Shown one piece after another: positions 12,101-21,771 of a DNA stretch of 64,000 nucleotides (the first letter of the stretch is position 1; each line of letters starts with the position of its first letter). The DNA lies in contig CM072161.1 in NCBI GenBank assembly GCA_036850595.1, positions 14,403,812 through 14,467,811 of the forward strand, given 5' to 3'. Source of the DNA: Rhyacichthys aspro. Lineage: Eukaryota > Chordata > Actinopteri > Gobiiformes > Rhyacichthyidae. The translations under genes were made by a program, and so were the position numbers. The notes beneath the pieces are model-generated. The model was not told the DNA's origin. It made no database searches and saw only the letters and a list, made by a program, of their open reading frames with translations.

Positions 12101-15100
12101 CACACAAATCACAGTTACACTAACGCTCGGCATGAATTATGATTTACCCACAGCTGAGTGACTAGAACACAAGTATGTCTTTCAATTGTTATTAAAGCAC
12201 CAACATGTGCCACTGTATGTTACTTATTGCATGCTAAAAATGTGACTTCAGCTGCATTTACTATGACACTGATCACGGAAAATAATGACTGATGGATCGA
12301 TGAACCTGGGACTTTAGCTTAGTATTAGCAGTTAAATATTGGCATAAGGGCCAGAAGCATTTAATTCCTGGGTATTTTGCTTTATTTCCAAATTTTCTTT
12401 TGTATTGATTTCCATAAACTCTATACTAAAGCACCACACACAGTGCACACATATATATAAATATACAGTACAGATTGCCTGGACCATTCAATATTAGTTG
12501 GGTATTCATGTTATTCATCCAACACTCCCAGCAGAGAAAATAAGACGTAGTTAGTCTAGCTACAGGTGGTTAAATGCAATTGGAATACAAATGATTGTGT
12601 AAGTGTCTCTATTACCGCTGTGAAAGATCACTGAACTGGACGAATAAAATACTTCTCCTTTTAGCTGATGTGACAGAAACTGCACACAGCCCCACGCAGA
12701 CTCTATGAAAACAGGCATTGTGCAGCGTTTTGGAGGTGTGCCGTGGCTACAGCGAGAATAAATGAATCTGCAAGAGTAAAAGAGTCACGGGTGTCAACGT
12801 GGATGATAGATATTTTTAGTGCACCCTGTTGTTCTGGCTTTGGAAATACTCAATTCAAGGTTAGGCAAAAATGGAAAGAAAACAGGAAAACAATCAAAGA
12901 CTGAAGAGAGACAATACTTTGACCAAGGACAAGCTAAGGACAGAAATAACCAAAAGCTATATTCAATAGGATTCTTTAAAAATGCCATTGATTGAACCCT
13001 AAATTCTCCAGTGTCCAGGCCACACACTTGCCTGCCGATGTGTGAATGACTTTGAACAAGTGAATTAGAGTTGGGGAATGAAACTCCATGGATAAAAGGC
13101 CAGTAAACACCCAACAGGCAAATATTTACAAGGTTAACACTTTAATAATTACTTAGAATATAATGTTTATGTGACAAATTAGCTTTTAATTACCTAGTAA
13201 CCCCCAAAAATCAAATGCTCCACAATAAACCAATGTATTATTCTGTATGTTTAGCTTAATTATGCCCTACATTAGATAAAAGTCAGGATACCGCCAGTTT
13301 GGAGAAGCAGACAGGAGCATACCCACATGGACTAAACCATGCTGCTGCAAACTGGGCCAGTGAAAGTCTACACATTATATGTTGCAAGGAAATGTCCCAA
13401 ATTTTGGTCCAGACAGCCACATGGGTCACACTGAAGTTAAAAGCAATCATATGATGAAGACATGTAAATACCCTCTATTTAAAATGCACTTGTGAATTTG
13501 TGTCATTGCTCCTGTCTACTTCTCCAAACTGGCAGGACACTGACAATAACCTACTTTAGGGAATACGTTACTATGCCTTTAAGGACCTGTTTCCTCCTGA
13601 CACTGTTGAACTCAAAGCACTTCCTCGTCTGGAGACATGTGTTTGAAAGAGTTATCATTTTATTCACCAACTTGGAATCACTGGAATTATTCATTTGTGT
13701 CTAGCTCTGAGAAAACCTTGGACTGGTCAAAGATACAAATCAAGTCAGCTAATAGAAAATGTTATTAAGATAATTTTGCCCTGTATTGCCACAAAATGTT
13801 CTAGCCTATACATAATATATTTTTGGTGAGGTGAGACTGTCTAGGGGTCTTGTGATCCACTAAAAAACTCAGTAAAAATGGTGTTAAAATGTGCCAAGTT
13901 TCTTTTGGCTACTTTCCAGTACATCCACCAGATAACGTCATTAATTGCTTTGGCATTCAACTTTAAACCCCATTTTTAGCCTTTAAGCACAAGAACTTGA
14001 GACTTAAAGCAGTTGTGAGGAAGCTGGTTAAAAATAGTGTGTTTTCTCTCAGTGATTACGTTTGGCAAATCTTTCTTACTTTCACAAAGTAAACTATCAC
14101 AATTAAAAACTTATAATGCAGTATGATTTTACCACCAGCTTTTTAAAAACTCTATAATCTGCAATCTGTTCGTAGTTTTAGAGAACTCAAATAAATGATG
14201 TTCTTCAATGCAGCACACGGTTGGCACAAAGCAGTCCCAATACTTCCAATAGACTATAAATCTTCTAGTAGTAAAGTTAATTAGTCTCAGGCTGAGCTAC
14301 ACCAGTGCACCTTTGTAGGTAATGAGCGTGTTTTGTATTCAAGCTCAGCCAAAGCTAGACTTTGTGAATAGCCGGTTGGCATTGCTGGCACTGGTGTAAA
14401 AAGTGAAGCTCTGTTTGCTTCAGGTGCATTCATTCTGGCACAGACTGTGGCTTTGCCCTCAAGTTGAGCCTTTCTTTTCAAGATCCTACATCCATTTATT
14501 TTGTGCCCACAAATGGGGCAGACACAGGTGCTTCTAAATTAGACAATTTAAAAGAAAAGGGGACGGATGAAAGTGGATACGCTTCACGCAGCCTCCTATC
14601 ACTCTCACATCACAAAGGAAGCCACTGAGACCACTCACCAATACATACAAATGAATGCCAGTGTTATTCGGGCTATTTTATGACAGGCTACAGCCTCCTA
14701 TTTCTTTTTACAGCCAAAAATCCTCCGGCTCTGCCAGCTTGATAAATGATCATTGTACCGAGGCGACCCATTCCACACTATATCTATGTGTATAGCTCCC
14801 ACGGACGTGTAGCCAGGTTTCAAAAACTTTATGCAGAGCTGGGATCCATTTATTTTCTTAATGGCCATTTGTGAGAGAGAAGAGCCAGTGAATAAAAATG
14901 CATAGTGTCCTGTTTGCAAATGTAGGTTAAGCTCCAATTTAACTTGTGCAACGTGATTTGACAGAAAGCCACCTGGAGCCAAACTTTGCAGATTTTTTTT
15001 CCTTGCTAATACTCACCAATAGAGCCTGTGTATGTAAATCTCCTTGAGTTGTGTGGATGTCTGGATTTGTTCAGGGGGTCTGCACTGAACCATTTAAGCT

Positions 15101-17644
15101 CAACTCATTGGTCTTGAATGGTCCTGAATATTAATGTGTGACCCAAAGCTACACTGCATATCAGAGAGCCTTTGCTCCAGCGACTGTGAAGTTCAAATGG
15201 AAATAGCCGTCCGTAGCAAAAGAACGTCATACGCAGTGGCACAGAGAGATAACCTGAGCACCCATCGGGAATGTTAAGGTATAAGGACTTAAAATTAAAA
15301 CTGGACAAAGTTAAATTATTCATTCTGACCTCTTTTTCACACAAAGATCAGCTTTTACAAATACAGCAGGGATATGAAGAGTACTATAGGTCATGGAACA
15401 AATTATGAAACCTGGGTTGATATTGTGTTGGATAATTTAATTTATGCATTAAAAGCAAACTGTGGACTGCCAAGAGATTGTCTGTCCAAAAAGACCCACT
15501 CTTTGCCACAAATACATCATATCCCTGACACTGAATGTGACTTTTATGTTACAGTGGCACGTTAATGGTTGGTTTGCTCCTGCATGCTGCTGCACCTTAT
15601 CACAAAAGGTGATTAATGCTATGTATGAGACATAATTGTGCTGAATTATAACAACCTCTCAGGAGATTGTTTTATATGAATGTGTGACCTTACACTGAGT
15701 TATGAACAAGTGCAGCATTCAGCAGGTGTCCCTCAGTCCAGATCAGGGTTCAGTGGGTCATGTGACATTGTGAAAAGACATGTAATCCCGAAAGAACAGT
15801 AAAAGTACACTACTGTAAGATATGGACTCCTGCAGTGCATTATTGTGTGTTGATGATTGATGACAATATTTAATAGCACAAAAATGTTCCTAGTTGAAAT
15901 GATACCTTAAAATAAAATAAACCTTCTGTCATTATAAACTATACTGACACATGTTTCTGCTACAACAATTTGCAGGAGCAAACTTTTGATTTGTCAAGGT
16001 AAACTTCTGTTTTCAAATGCCATTTTCGTTGATCATCCACCAGGTTGTCCTTGTTTTTAGCTCTTTCATTTATCAGCAAAAGCCTTACCAAGTCAAGACA
16101 CACCTCGGGTCAATAACAAAACTTCCTCTTGATTAATTTAAAGACAGCAGGTGCAACAAATTTTCCTCAGACCAACTTCAAATCGATATGAACTGACACT
16201 AACTTGAGCTGTATACGAACGTGGTCTATCTTAAGCCCAAGTGAATCCACCGTATCCTCTTTAAGTTGGGGCTAGCTGGCAGCGACACCAATTCTCAATT
16301 TATTCCGTCAATTAGATCCACACATTACTTGGCTGCTCTGGTCAGATTCAAAGCCTTGAGAGTGTGGGCCTGTGAGATAATGAAAGGAGCCCAGAGCCGC
16401 CCTCCTCCATCTATTCCTCCCGTCCAATCAAGTCTAGGTGAACTTCTCCCGCTCCCCGCTACATGGCGCGTGACAGCAGGACAGAGGATGATTACAACGC
16501 CTTCTTTGCCTTCGTCAAATCCATCTCGGTGATGGATAGGCGTCAGCGGCAGTCAACATCAGCTGCTGTATGGGGGGTGTATAAATGAAAATGCCCTAAA
16601 GGGAGTCTGTAGGTGCTAGAGGAGAGTGCAAAGAAGGAATCGATAATCTATTACTTTCACCTGTTTGTGTCTGGCATGTAGTAATAGGCAACTGTATTAT
16701 CTATCTAGTGTCATTTATCAATAACAATTTGCTCAAATATACAATCAAAAGATACAGTTGTAAGTGATGCACAAGTTAGGGAATATGATACAAATACTTT
16801 CATTGTGGCATATGGACATAACTTTACTTTTTAAACCCAAATGTCAGAATCCAGTGCAGCCAGAAGACAAAATCCATACCCACAAAAAAACTGTCCTGTC
16901 TCTGCTGTCCACTGTAGTGAGGAATACACTGACCTGTACATTGAAGAAACTAAGACTCCACTTCACAAACACAAGAGACCATCCCCAAAGACCAGAGCAA
17001 CATCCAGACTTAAAGGACAAAGCCAGCTCCGTTGAGGACACAGAAATTCACATTTTGTCCAGAGAAGACCGTAGAGTAGGCATCTTTGTCAAAATACCAA
17101 AATCCACCACCACAGAAATAACCTGAACTCCAGGAACAATACAGACCCTCAGTTACAGCCTCTGGTGATGGACAAAACCAGTGAAACTTTAAAAGGCAGG
17201 GTGTGAACAGTCAATTTAAACCTAAGTCCAGAGAAATGTATACATTAAGTTAAAGCCTTGCAGTTTATTTCTGTCCACCTGAAGGATTAACAGTCAAAGT
17301 TAAAAGAGTAGGTGGTGTCTATCCCCAAAAATACGAGGAAAAAGTGTATTCTTTGATGTAGGTAATCCTGTTCCTGTTTCCACAGCCTGACAACCTCTCA
17401 CTGTAATCCTTTAAACAATTTGACCTGGATAAAATAACTCAAACATTTTGGGGCACTTACAGGCTACATTACACGAGTTAGAAATGTCATGTAACAAGTG
17501 TGACAACGGGACGCTCGAAGGGTAAGTTCTCAAAGCCGTGCGTAAACAGCTGTTGCGCTTACCGATTCGGAGGACTTGACAGGAGCTGACGCAGAGCTGC
17601 ACAGCCAACAGCAGACAGGTAAAAAGTCTATTTCCGTTCTCCAT
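1..17644 (-). CDS. grik1: grik1, kainate-type ionotropic glutamate receptor subunit GluK1 (5' part; gene continues beyond base 1)
   Basis: GluK1 is a glutamate-gated cation channel subunit of the plasma membrane at synapses. Ten constitutive coding exons (137+ to 258 bp) join in phase with GT-AG borders into about 472 residues: a signal peptide (about residues 1-23), the amino-terminal LIVBP-like domain (about 27-390), and the first part of the S1 ligand-binding segment, including VTTIL-E and GNDRFEGYCLDLLKELSNIL. The S1 sequence fits GRIK1 better than GRIK2 or GRIK3: it has TDSLANRT and CLDLLKELSNILGF where GRIK2 has TDSLSNRS and CIDLLRELSTILGF. The M1-M4 channel part, the Q/R editing site and the C-terminus lie outside the window. 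A 45-bp cassette exon sits between constitutive exons 8 and 9. Exon 1 is followed by a 7.7-kb intron holding most of the gene's repeats. Teleosts often carry two grik1 copies, and I cannot say which one this is. Confidence 0.97.
323..436 (-). CDS. grik1: grik1 exon 9: linker into ligand-binding S1
   Basis: 114 bp, 38 codons: IAVWNSYKGMNLTESNRD through NNNVTDSLANRTLIVTTIL. Human GluK1 has IGIWNSNSGLNMTDSN...NITDSLANRTLIVTTIL. Acceptor tttgcag, donor GTGAGG. NLT, NVT and NRT sequons are present. Confidence 0.96.
437..3218. other. grik1 intron between the cassette exon and exon 9
   Basis: Intron. A poly-A run of about 18 bases lies at 445-462, just inside the acceptor of exon 9 (a poly-T on the sense strand). 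Nothing else recognised. Confidence 0.8.
3219..3263 (-). CDS. grik1: grik1 45-bp cassette exon (GluK1-1-type 15-residue insert)
   Basis: A 45-bp block with splice borders (acceptor tttccaaag, donor GTTTGT) encodes GFAEGGSRLTKRWIK and is phase 0 at both ends. It sits exactly where mammalian GluK1-1 carries the 15-residue insert AAGEVSKHLYKVWKK. Length and phase agree, and E4, L9, K11, W13 and K15 match. Both splice sites are weak (purine-rich acceptor, poor donor), which suits optional inclusion. Use in transcripts is inferred. Confidence 0.75.
3454..3561 (-). CDS. grik1: grik1 exon 8: end of amino-terminal domain
   Basis: 108 bp (residues 354-389): AQWDGLTGHIVLNKTDGLRR, then DFDLDIISLKEDGTAR. 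Human has ARWDGLTGHITFNKT and ISLKEEGTEK at the same place. Donor GTGAGT. The cassette exon follows in transcript order. Confidence 0.96.
3900..4160 (+). repeat. degenerate agacca/caagacc-rich repeat
   Basis: More than ten loosely spaced copies of caagacc, gagacca and gagtcaagacc motifs. Their core (aagacc) is the reverse complement of ggtctt in the adjoining minisatellite, suggesting a common origin with an inversion between them. Confidence 0.7.
4237..4377 (+). repeat. 10-bp minisatellite (ttgtttggtc/ttgtttggcc)
   Basis: Thirteen full 10-bp units (4,241-4,370) with partial units at both ends. Early units are mostly ...GGTC and the last five are all ...GGCC, so the array has two nearly separated variants. 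The open frames across it are by-products of the period. Confidence 0.97.
5525..5668 (-). CDS. grik1: grik1 exon 7: amino-terminal domain
   Basis: 144 bp (residues 306-353): TDAALMYDAVHMVAVASQ, then SSLQCHRHKPWRFGPRFM and NLFKE. Nearly identical to human GluK1. Acceptor ccgcgcag, donor GTTAGT. Confidence 0.96.
5957..6127 (-). CDS. grik1: grik1 exon 6: amino-terminal domain
   Basis: 171 bp (residues 249-305): DLFALDLEPYRYSGVNMTGF through GLMDGIMT, phase 0 at both ends. It contains the conserved YSGVNMTGFRLLN segment with an N-glycosylation sequon (NMT). Donor GTAAGC. Confidence 0.96.
6261..6314 (-). CDS. grik1: grik1 exon 5: 54-bp amino-terminal domain exon
   Basis: 18 codons, LSSMGMMTEYYHFFFTTL, matching human ILFMGMMTEYYHYFFTTL. 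Clean acceptor (tttcgcag) and donor (GTAAGC); both ends are phase 0. Confidence 0.95.
6658..6839 (-). CDS. grik1: grik1 exon 4: amino-terminal domain
   Basis: 182 bp (residues 170-230): LMRMQELIKAPAKFNLKVKI through FFIIFDCSYRMASELLKQ. It is homologous to the human LIRLQELIKAP...FDCSHETAAEILKQ exon of the same size. Acceptor tttgcag, donor GTTATT (weak at +3 to +5). Confidence 0.95.
6840..8306. other. grik1 intron between exons 3 and 4
   Basis: AT-rich intron; no gene, repeat family or RNA recognised. Confidence 0.8.
8307..8564 (-). CDS. grik1: grik1 exon 3: amino-terminal domain
   Basis: 258 bp (residues 84-169) containing CDQLALGVVAVFGPSHSS and ALEVPHIQTRWKHPSVDN, nearly identical to human GluK1, and ending VVYEDSTG. 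Acceptor ttgccag, donor GTACGA. This is the core of the LIVBP-like fold that governs subunit assembly. Confidence 0.96.
8565..9693. other. grik1 intron between exons 2 and 3
   Basis: Nothing recognised. A plus-strand open frame at 9,397-9,729 overlaps exon 2 and has no family resemblance. Confidence 0.8.
9694..9861 (-). CDS. grik1: grik1 exon 2: start of amino-terminal domain
   Basis: 168 bp encoding residues 28-83, from GGIFETRESE to INLFDGFEASRR, close to human GRIK1 (GGIFETVENE, LMPNTTLTYDIQRINLFD). The acceptor is ctatag and the donor is the rather weak GTGGGG. The phase (2 bases in, 1 base out) matches both neighbours and makes the junction residues RRVCDQ. Confidence 0.95.
13262..13565. 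mobile_element. inverted-repeat element, MITE-like
   Basis: Arms at about 13,265-13,319 and 13,507-13,561 are inverted copies. A 27-bp core (13,293-13,319 and 13,507-13,533) differs at one base, and the outer arm parts are weaker. A second exact 10-bp inverted pair (13,321-13,330 and 13,417-13,426) lies inside. There is no coding capacity. Family and target duplication could not be set. Confidence 0.6.
16830..17170 (+). mobile_element. Penelope-like retroelement relic (GIY-YIG endonuclease end)
   Basis: Plus-strand frames contain CSEEYTDLYIEETKTPLHKH, then after a frameshift DLKDKASSVEDTEIHILSRE and DRR. Fish Penelope-like elements end with the pattern C...DLYIGETKQPLHKR...HLKDKGHSFED..VHIL.REDRWFERG. 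Here the GIY-YIG-like YIGET has become YIEET and the frame is broken, so it is a dead fragment in grik1 intron 1. Confidence 0.7.
17563..17644 (-). CDS. grik1: grik1 exon 1: start codon and signal peptide
   Basis: The ATG at 17,644 opens a 27-codon exon beginning MENGNRLFTCLLLAVQL, a short polar start followed by a hydrophobic core, as expected for a receptor signal peptide. It ends ...QVLRI plus one base of a Gly codon, then donor GTAAGC. Human GRIK1 has the same QVLRIGG junction. The start has A at -3 and G at +4. An in-frame stop lies upstream with no other Met in between, so this start is favoured. Confidence 0.9.
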
Positions 17645-18010
17645 AATGTTCTGAGAGATGTCAACACGTGCGACACCATGACAAAAGGAAGAAAACCGTA
17701 TCCAGGAGCCGAACTACCTGAGGAATCATCCCGGCGACTTACTCCCAAATGTGTCACTTTGCATCACTCCGCTTTGTCAAAGAAATTAAAAAAATAAAAC
17801 TAATTCCGAGCAGCAGCAGGATATTGAACAAAGTTTTCTGCAGCACGTAAATCCAGCTTGTTCCTTTTAAAAAGCAGGCGAGTCAACCTGAGTTAACCAC
17901 TTCTCATCCCCGGAGCTGGAAGAACTGAGAGGGAAACATTTGTGATTGGAGTAAAAGTAGGCACGGGGCTTCCGGTAAAGACTGTCAGAATAAAACGACA
18001 CTACAATAGC
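17645..18010 (-). promoter_or_regulatory. grik1: grik1 5' UTR and candidate promoter
   Basis: Upstream of the grik1 ATG the strand holds a CCAAT box (attgg on the plus strand near 17,945), an ETS-like CCGGAA core (ttccgg on the plus strand near 17,970) and scattered CpGs, with no clear TATA box. An out-of-frame ATG at 17,679 in strong context lies 35 nt upstream of the main start. The transcription start cannot be fixed from sequence. Confidence 0.4.
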
Positions 18011-18417
18011 TCAATCTGTCATATGATTCAACTGTGATGTGAATTTAAATTTAAGGACTCATAATTATTATTTTAGGTTTGCGAACAGCACAATTTCAAC
18101 CTTTCCTACCAACGTGCTCTTCATGAATTTAACTTTAATGCAGTCTTCTTGGCTCAGTGTTTCCCTCTGAGACATATGCTCATTTTTGCTTTCCGCATTA
18201 TAAAGTTTTGTAGCGCTGCAGATATGCTTTGGACAACAGAAGGCCTACACTTGTGGCCATAATATAAAACCTGTTGACGTTTCTAGAGATGTTGGGGGCC
18301 CAGGCTGCAGTCCCCAGGGGCCCCAATACAAGCTTAATTTCTGGCACATAAGTCATATTAATCACGAATAGGAGCACAATGATAACGTTACAAAGAAGTT
18401 TCACATATACTGTAGCT

Positions 18418-18734
18418 CAGGGGTGTCCAAACTTTTTCCCAAGAGGGCCATCTTTGACAAGAGGAAGATCTTCAAGGGCAGACAATCTCTCATGATTTTA
18501 TTCTTATTCCACAAGTTCAGGTTTTAGTTGGATTTTAAAAGGGTTTAGATATATTTAAACATGTTTTAGTTGGATTTGCAAAAGTTTTAGATGGATTTGA
18601 ACAAGTTTTGGTTGGATTTGAACAGGTTTTAGATAGATCTGAACAGGTTTAAATTTATTTAAACAAGTTTTTGTTGGATTTGAACAGGTTTTAACAGAAA
18701 TTGTATTTGGAACTTGCTGCTGGGGCCACAAACT
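18418..18734. mobile_element. decayed hAT-like non-autonomous element with internal minisatellite
   Basis: It starts CAGGGGTGTCCAAACTTTTT, a terminus seen in many fish repeats, and ends near ggggccacaaact. The 8 bp CTGTAGCT occurs immediately before the start (18,410-18,417) and again at 18,735-18,742, the duplication size typical of hAT elements. A degenerate inverted match to the start (gaaagtttgcgacc) lies just after the right copy, so the true right end is uncertain. Confidence 0.55.
18516..18695 (+). repeat. degenerate 21-23-bp tandem repeat
   Basis: About eight copies of a unit like gttttagttggatttgaaca, each differing by several bases, inside the hAT-like element. Confidence 0.85.
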
Positions 18735-18741
18735 CTGTAGC

Positions 18742-20800
18742 TGAAAGTTTGCGACCTTGAAATATGCAATACATTTCTTTCTTATAAACTTTCCTCATGT
18801 GTTATCAGATATCTATGGGTTGTTGATCCACTCACTTTCATTGTAACTTGCCAGATGCTTTTACGCTGAAAGAGCCGCTCGATTTCTGGTCATCTCTGGC
18901 TATACTTTGGCTGTGTTTACGTTTGGATTATGGAGCAGATGGATTGGCAGTGGTTCTCTGCACCGGTTGATGAGAGGGAATAATCTTCAGGTTACAGGGC
19001 ACATGGCAGATTATCTCTCACAGCAGGCAGCGCGGTCTTTATCGTTCTCTGACTTGGCCCCTGGAAGCCTTTTCCTAAATCCCAGCACTCCTCAAGTCGT
19101 TGACCTACCACTGAAATGTGTAAATGTCTGCAGGATATGGATTTTAAAGTCAAGTGTCACCATATCCTCCACCTTTCACCAAAACATCTCCCTCTGGCGT
19201 GAAAATGAGTGTGTCGTAAGCAGTGGCATTTTGTTTATCACAAAAGTTATGAACTAAAAAGCTGTGAGCCAAATGATTAGACACAACGCGCCAATTCAAC
19301 CTGGACCCCTGACAAACTGCCTTTAGACAAACTTAATTAACTCCGAAAATGACCATCCATCTTCTTTGGAAACGCTTCTTGAGCAAAACCTCTGAACTGG
19401 CCTGATATGAATACTGAGCAGAATTATTGCTCTGTGGTGCATTTGCTAAATGCCATGTATATCTCCCAGTGCAGCAGGATATTTAAAGGTTTTCAAAGTA
19501 CAAAAAAAGGGTAAATTGCTGAGGTGCTAGAACAGCTTTGATAGGCTTCACTTAAAGATAGAAAGGTTGTGTAAAGATTAAAAAAGTGGATGGAATGATG
19601 GGAATAAGCACTTTGACACTGAGTTACAGAAAATTTATTTTCCCGTTGTCGACTTAAAAATAAGAACACTCCACAGCTGTTGTACGAACACAGTTTTTAA
19701 AGTACAAAAAGGGCGAGTCAAGGGGGTCTCACAGGATATTGCCTTTAAGGACAGGAGATTGTACCTCACAGTCTGAATCTGAAAGTCTTTACTGAGCATC
19801 AGCCGAAAAGCTAAAATCTAACAGTTCAAGCTCACAACAATATCCAGAGTGGAATTCCTCCTCTTTTAATGTGAACCAAACCTGTGCGCACAATCCCCCA
19901 GTCACAGTTGGATTATAAGTGCCTGTTGAATACATCCATAAGGTGCGTGAATGTGCCGCTGTGGTGACAGACAGTGAAACAGCACAGCCTGGTGGATACA
20001 GGGGGAAATGCAGGACGAATGGCGTTAGACGTAATGACGTCTTGAAAAGTTGTGACATTGACTGATATTAAGAAAATAAAGGAAAGAAGTTGAAGGGCGA
20101 CGGGTCAACTGCATGATTCAGCTCTAATCTACAGTACAGTCACTAGCATGGCTCTGTTAAAATACAATTTAAAAAAGAAAATTCAAGTAAAACAGGATAG
20201 TGATAGGTAATCATGATGGCATTATGAATAATGAACAGGACAGTGAACAGGACAGTTTCAGTATAACATCTTTAACACAATATAAAGACTAGACATTCAT
20301 GTGACACAAGTATATAAGCTTTCTTAAGCCTGGCACCAAAAATACAAAGGGGTTGTAACACTGGGAATCTCATTAATAGTGAAAAAATACAGTAAAAAGG
20401 CAATTATTAAATAGGTAGACTATATGTTGTCCAAACTATATTTTAAAAGGGTATTCTAGGAGACGAAAGAAGCTTCAACACGTTTTGTACACAAGGTTAA
20501 TGGCACACCATTGTACTCCTGACTCTACACACAAATGTGCATCTGATATTAACATAACACAATTAAAGCTAGATTTCACCATCTGTTCCACAGCAGTGTT
20601 AAGCCAAAAAACCCTGATGTGAAATTCAGTAACACACAGCCCTTAAGTGTTTAAAATACAAACAGTTTTCCCAGTCAGAAAAATAGAACACCAATTATCC
20701 TGTGTGGAAAAATAGACATTTTTTGGCCAGAAGATCATAGCTCAGTGAGTATGTCTCTTGTGTGTGCTGGAGCAGTAGCTGCCTATGTTTTGGTGCTTGT
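18742..20800. other. intergenic region between grik1 and tiam1
   Basis: No gene seen. 18,850-19,250 is more GC-balanced than its surroundings and could be a conserved upstream element of grik1. 19,600-20,800 may belong to an extended tiam1 3' UTR. No claudin-like single-exon gene is present. Confidence 0.6.
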
Positions 20801-21160
20801 GTTTTAGTGTACACACACGTGCACTTTTTATTTGCGTAAACATGCAGTTGTTCATATAGTCGCATACAGTTCAAGTGTATTATGTGAAGAGTGTATGAGA
20901 TGAACAGTCTGTCTTCAACCTGGTCCCAACACATACTTCAGATGAAGCTAAAATCTTCCTACTCCCTGCCCACGGCACACTTAGGATTGTCAGGTCAGGG
21001 ATAATGCAGGTAAGATGGCAAACAGTATCAGAGACATAGGGAGGTCTAACTGAGGTGTAACACCATTTATACTTGTTCCTCTCCAGACTTTTAAAGCTCG
21101 TATTTTGTTGCAACTCTTTAAACACCATTAAATTTCTGTCCTTTATTCTCTAGTTAATAG
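20800..21160 (-). terminator. tiam1: tiam1 3' UTR with candidate polyadenylation signal
   Basis: About 330 nt after the stop the minus strand has AATAAA (20,827-20,832), followed within about 10-20 nt by a GT-rich stretch (gtgtgtgtac), a reasonable poly(A) site. A hexamer at 21,142-21,147, only about 14 nt after the stop, is probably too close. A further one at 19,634-19,639 could serve a longer 3' UTR. Confidence 0.45.
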
Positions 21161-21771
21161 TCAGAAGACATCACCGTTGCAGCTGTTGGCAAAGTCATCC
21201 CGCCGCACCCAGACAGCGCTGTGGTCCTTGTTGGTTGCCTCTTCCACGGCACACTGCTTTAACGGTGCAACCTTGAGTGTAGGGGTGGCAGAGTGGGACA
21301 AAGCCACACTGCAGTTGATTGAGTTCATTTGACCAGCTTCTTTTTCACTGCGGTTTGTCTCTGCTCTGATTCCTAGTCCTCTGTTAACATCATCGTTCCT
21401 CATTTGCAGTTCAAGTCCCTCCATCTTGGCCTCCAAATCAACGGGCTCTGTTGATCCCGCTCTCACAGACTTGCAGTACTCGTCGTCGTCGCTCAAGATG
21501 TCTGTCTCTTTGACCTGAGTCACAGTGGCTTCGCCCTGGTCCTCATAAGAGCCCAGGTCAAACTGTTCCTCTACCCAGCGGTCTGTGTCTTCCCCCTGGG
21601 GTTTGTGGGTGTGAGGAAGTGCATGCTGGGAAGGCGCCGAGTAGGAAGTTGGGTTGTGGGGAGGATCTGAATCTTGACTGTTGTTGTTGCCGTGAAAAAT
21701 GAGGTCTGTGTCAATGGTGAAGCGGTTTCTCACCAGCTTCCTGCGTCCCAGTGTTCGAGATGGAGCTGAGG
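21161..21771 (-). CDS. tiam1: tiam1 exon 28: acidic C-terminal tail and stop
   Basis: 611 bp (residues 1454-1656) ending at TGA 21,161-21,163. It contains LGRRKLVRNRFTIDTDLIFH, DTDRWVEEQFDLGSYED, VKETDILSDDDEYCKSV and near the end VWVRRDDFANSC. Human has DTDRWVEEQFDLAQYEE, IKETDILSDDDEFCESV and VIWVRREDFAPS. The sequence between these anchors is loose. Acceptor ttttttcag. Confidence 0.97.

Larger units (their letters stand above)
9862..17562. other. grik1 intron 1 (7.7 kb)
   Basis: Contains the MITE-like inverted repeat (13.26 kb), a CpG-enriched patch with a 41-codon open frame (16.41-16.59 kb) and the Penelope-like relic (16.83 kb). The rest is AT-rich and unassigned. Confidence 0.8.

Noticed and set aside
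18907..19257. 116-codon plus-strand frame upstream of grik1
   Set aside because: No family match. Its GC balance fits a non-coding conserved element better than a gene.
21142..21147. AATAAA on the minus strand about 14 nt after the tiam1 stop
   Set aside because: Too close to the stop codon for a normal 3' end. The site at 20,827 with a GT-rich element is preferred.
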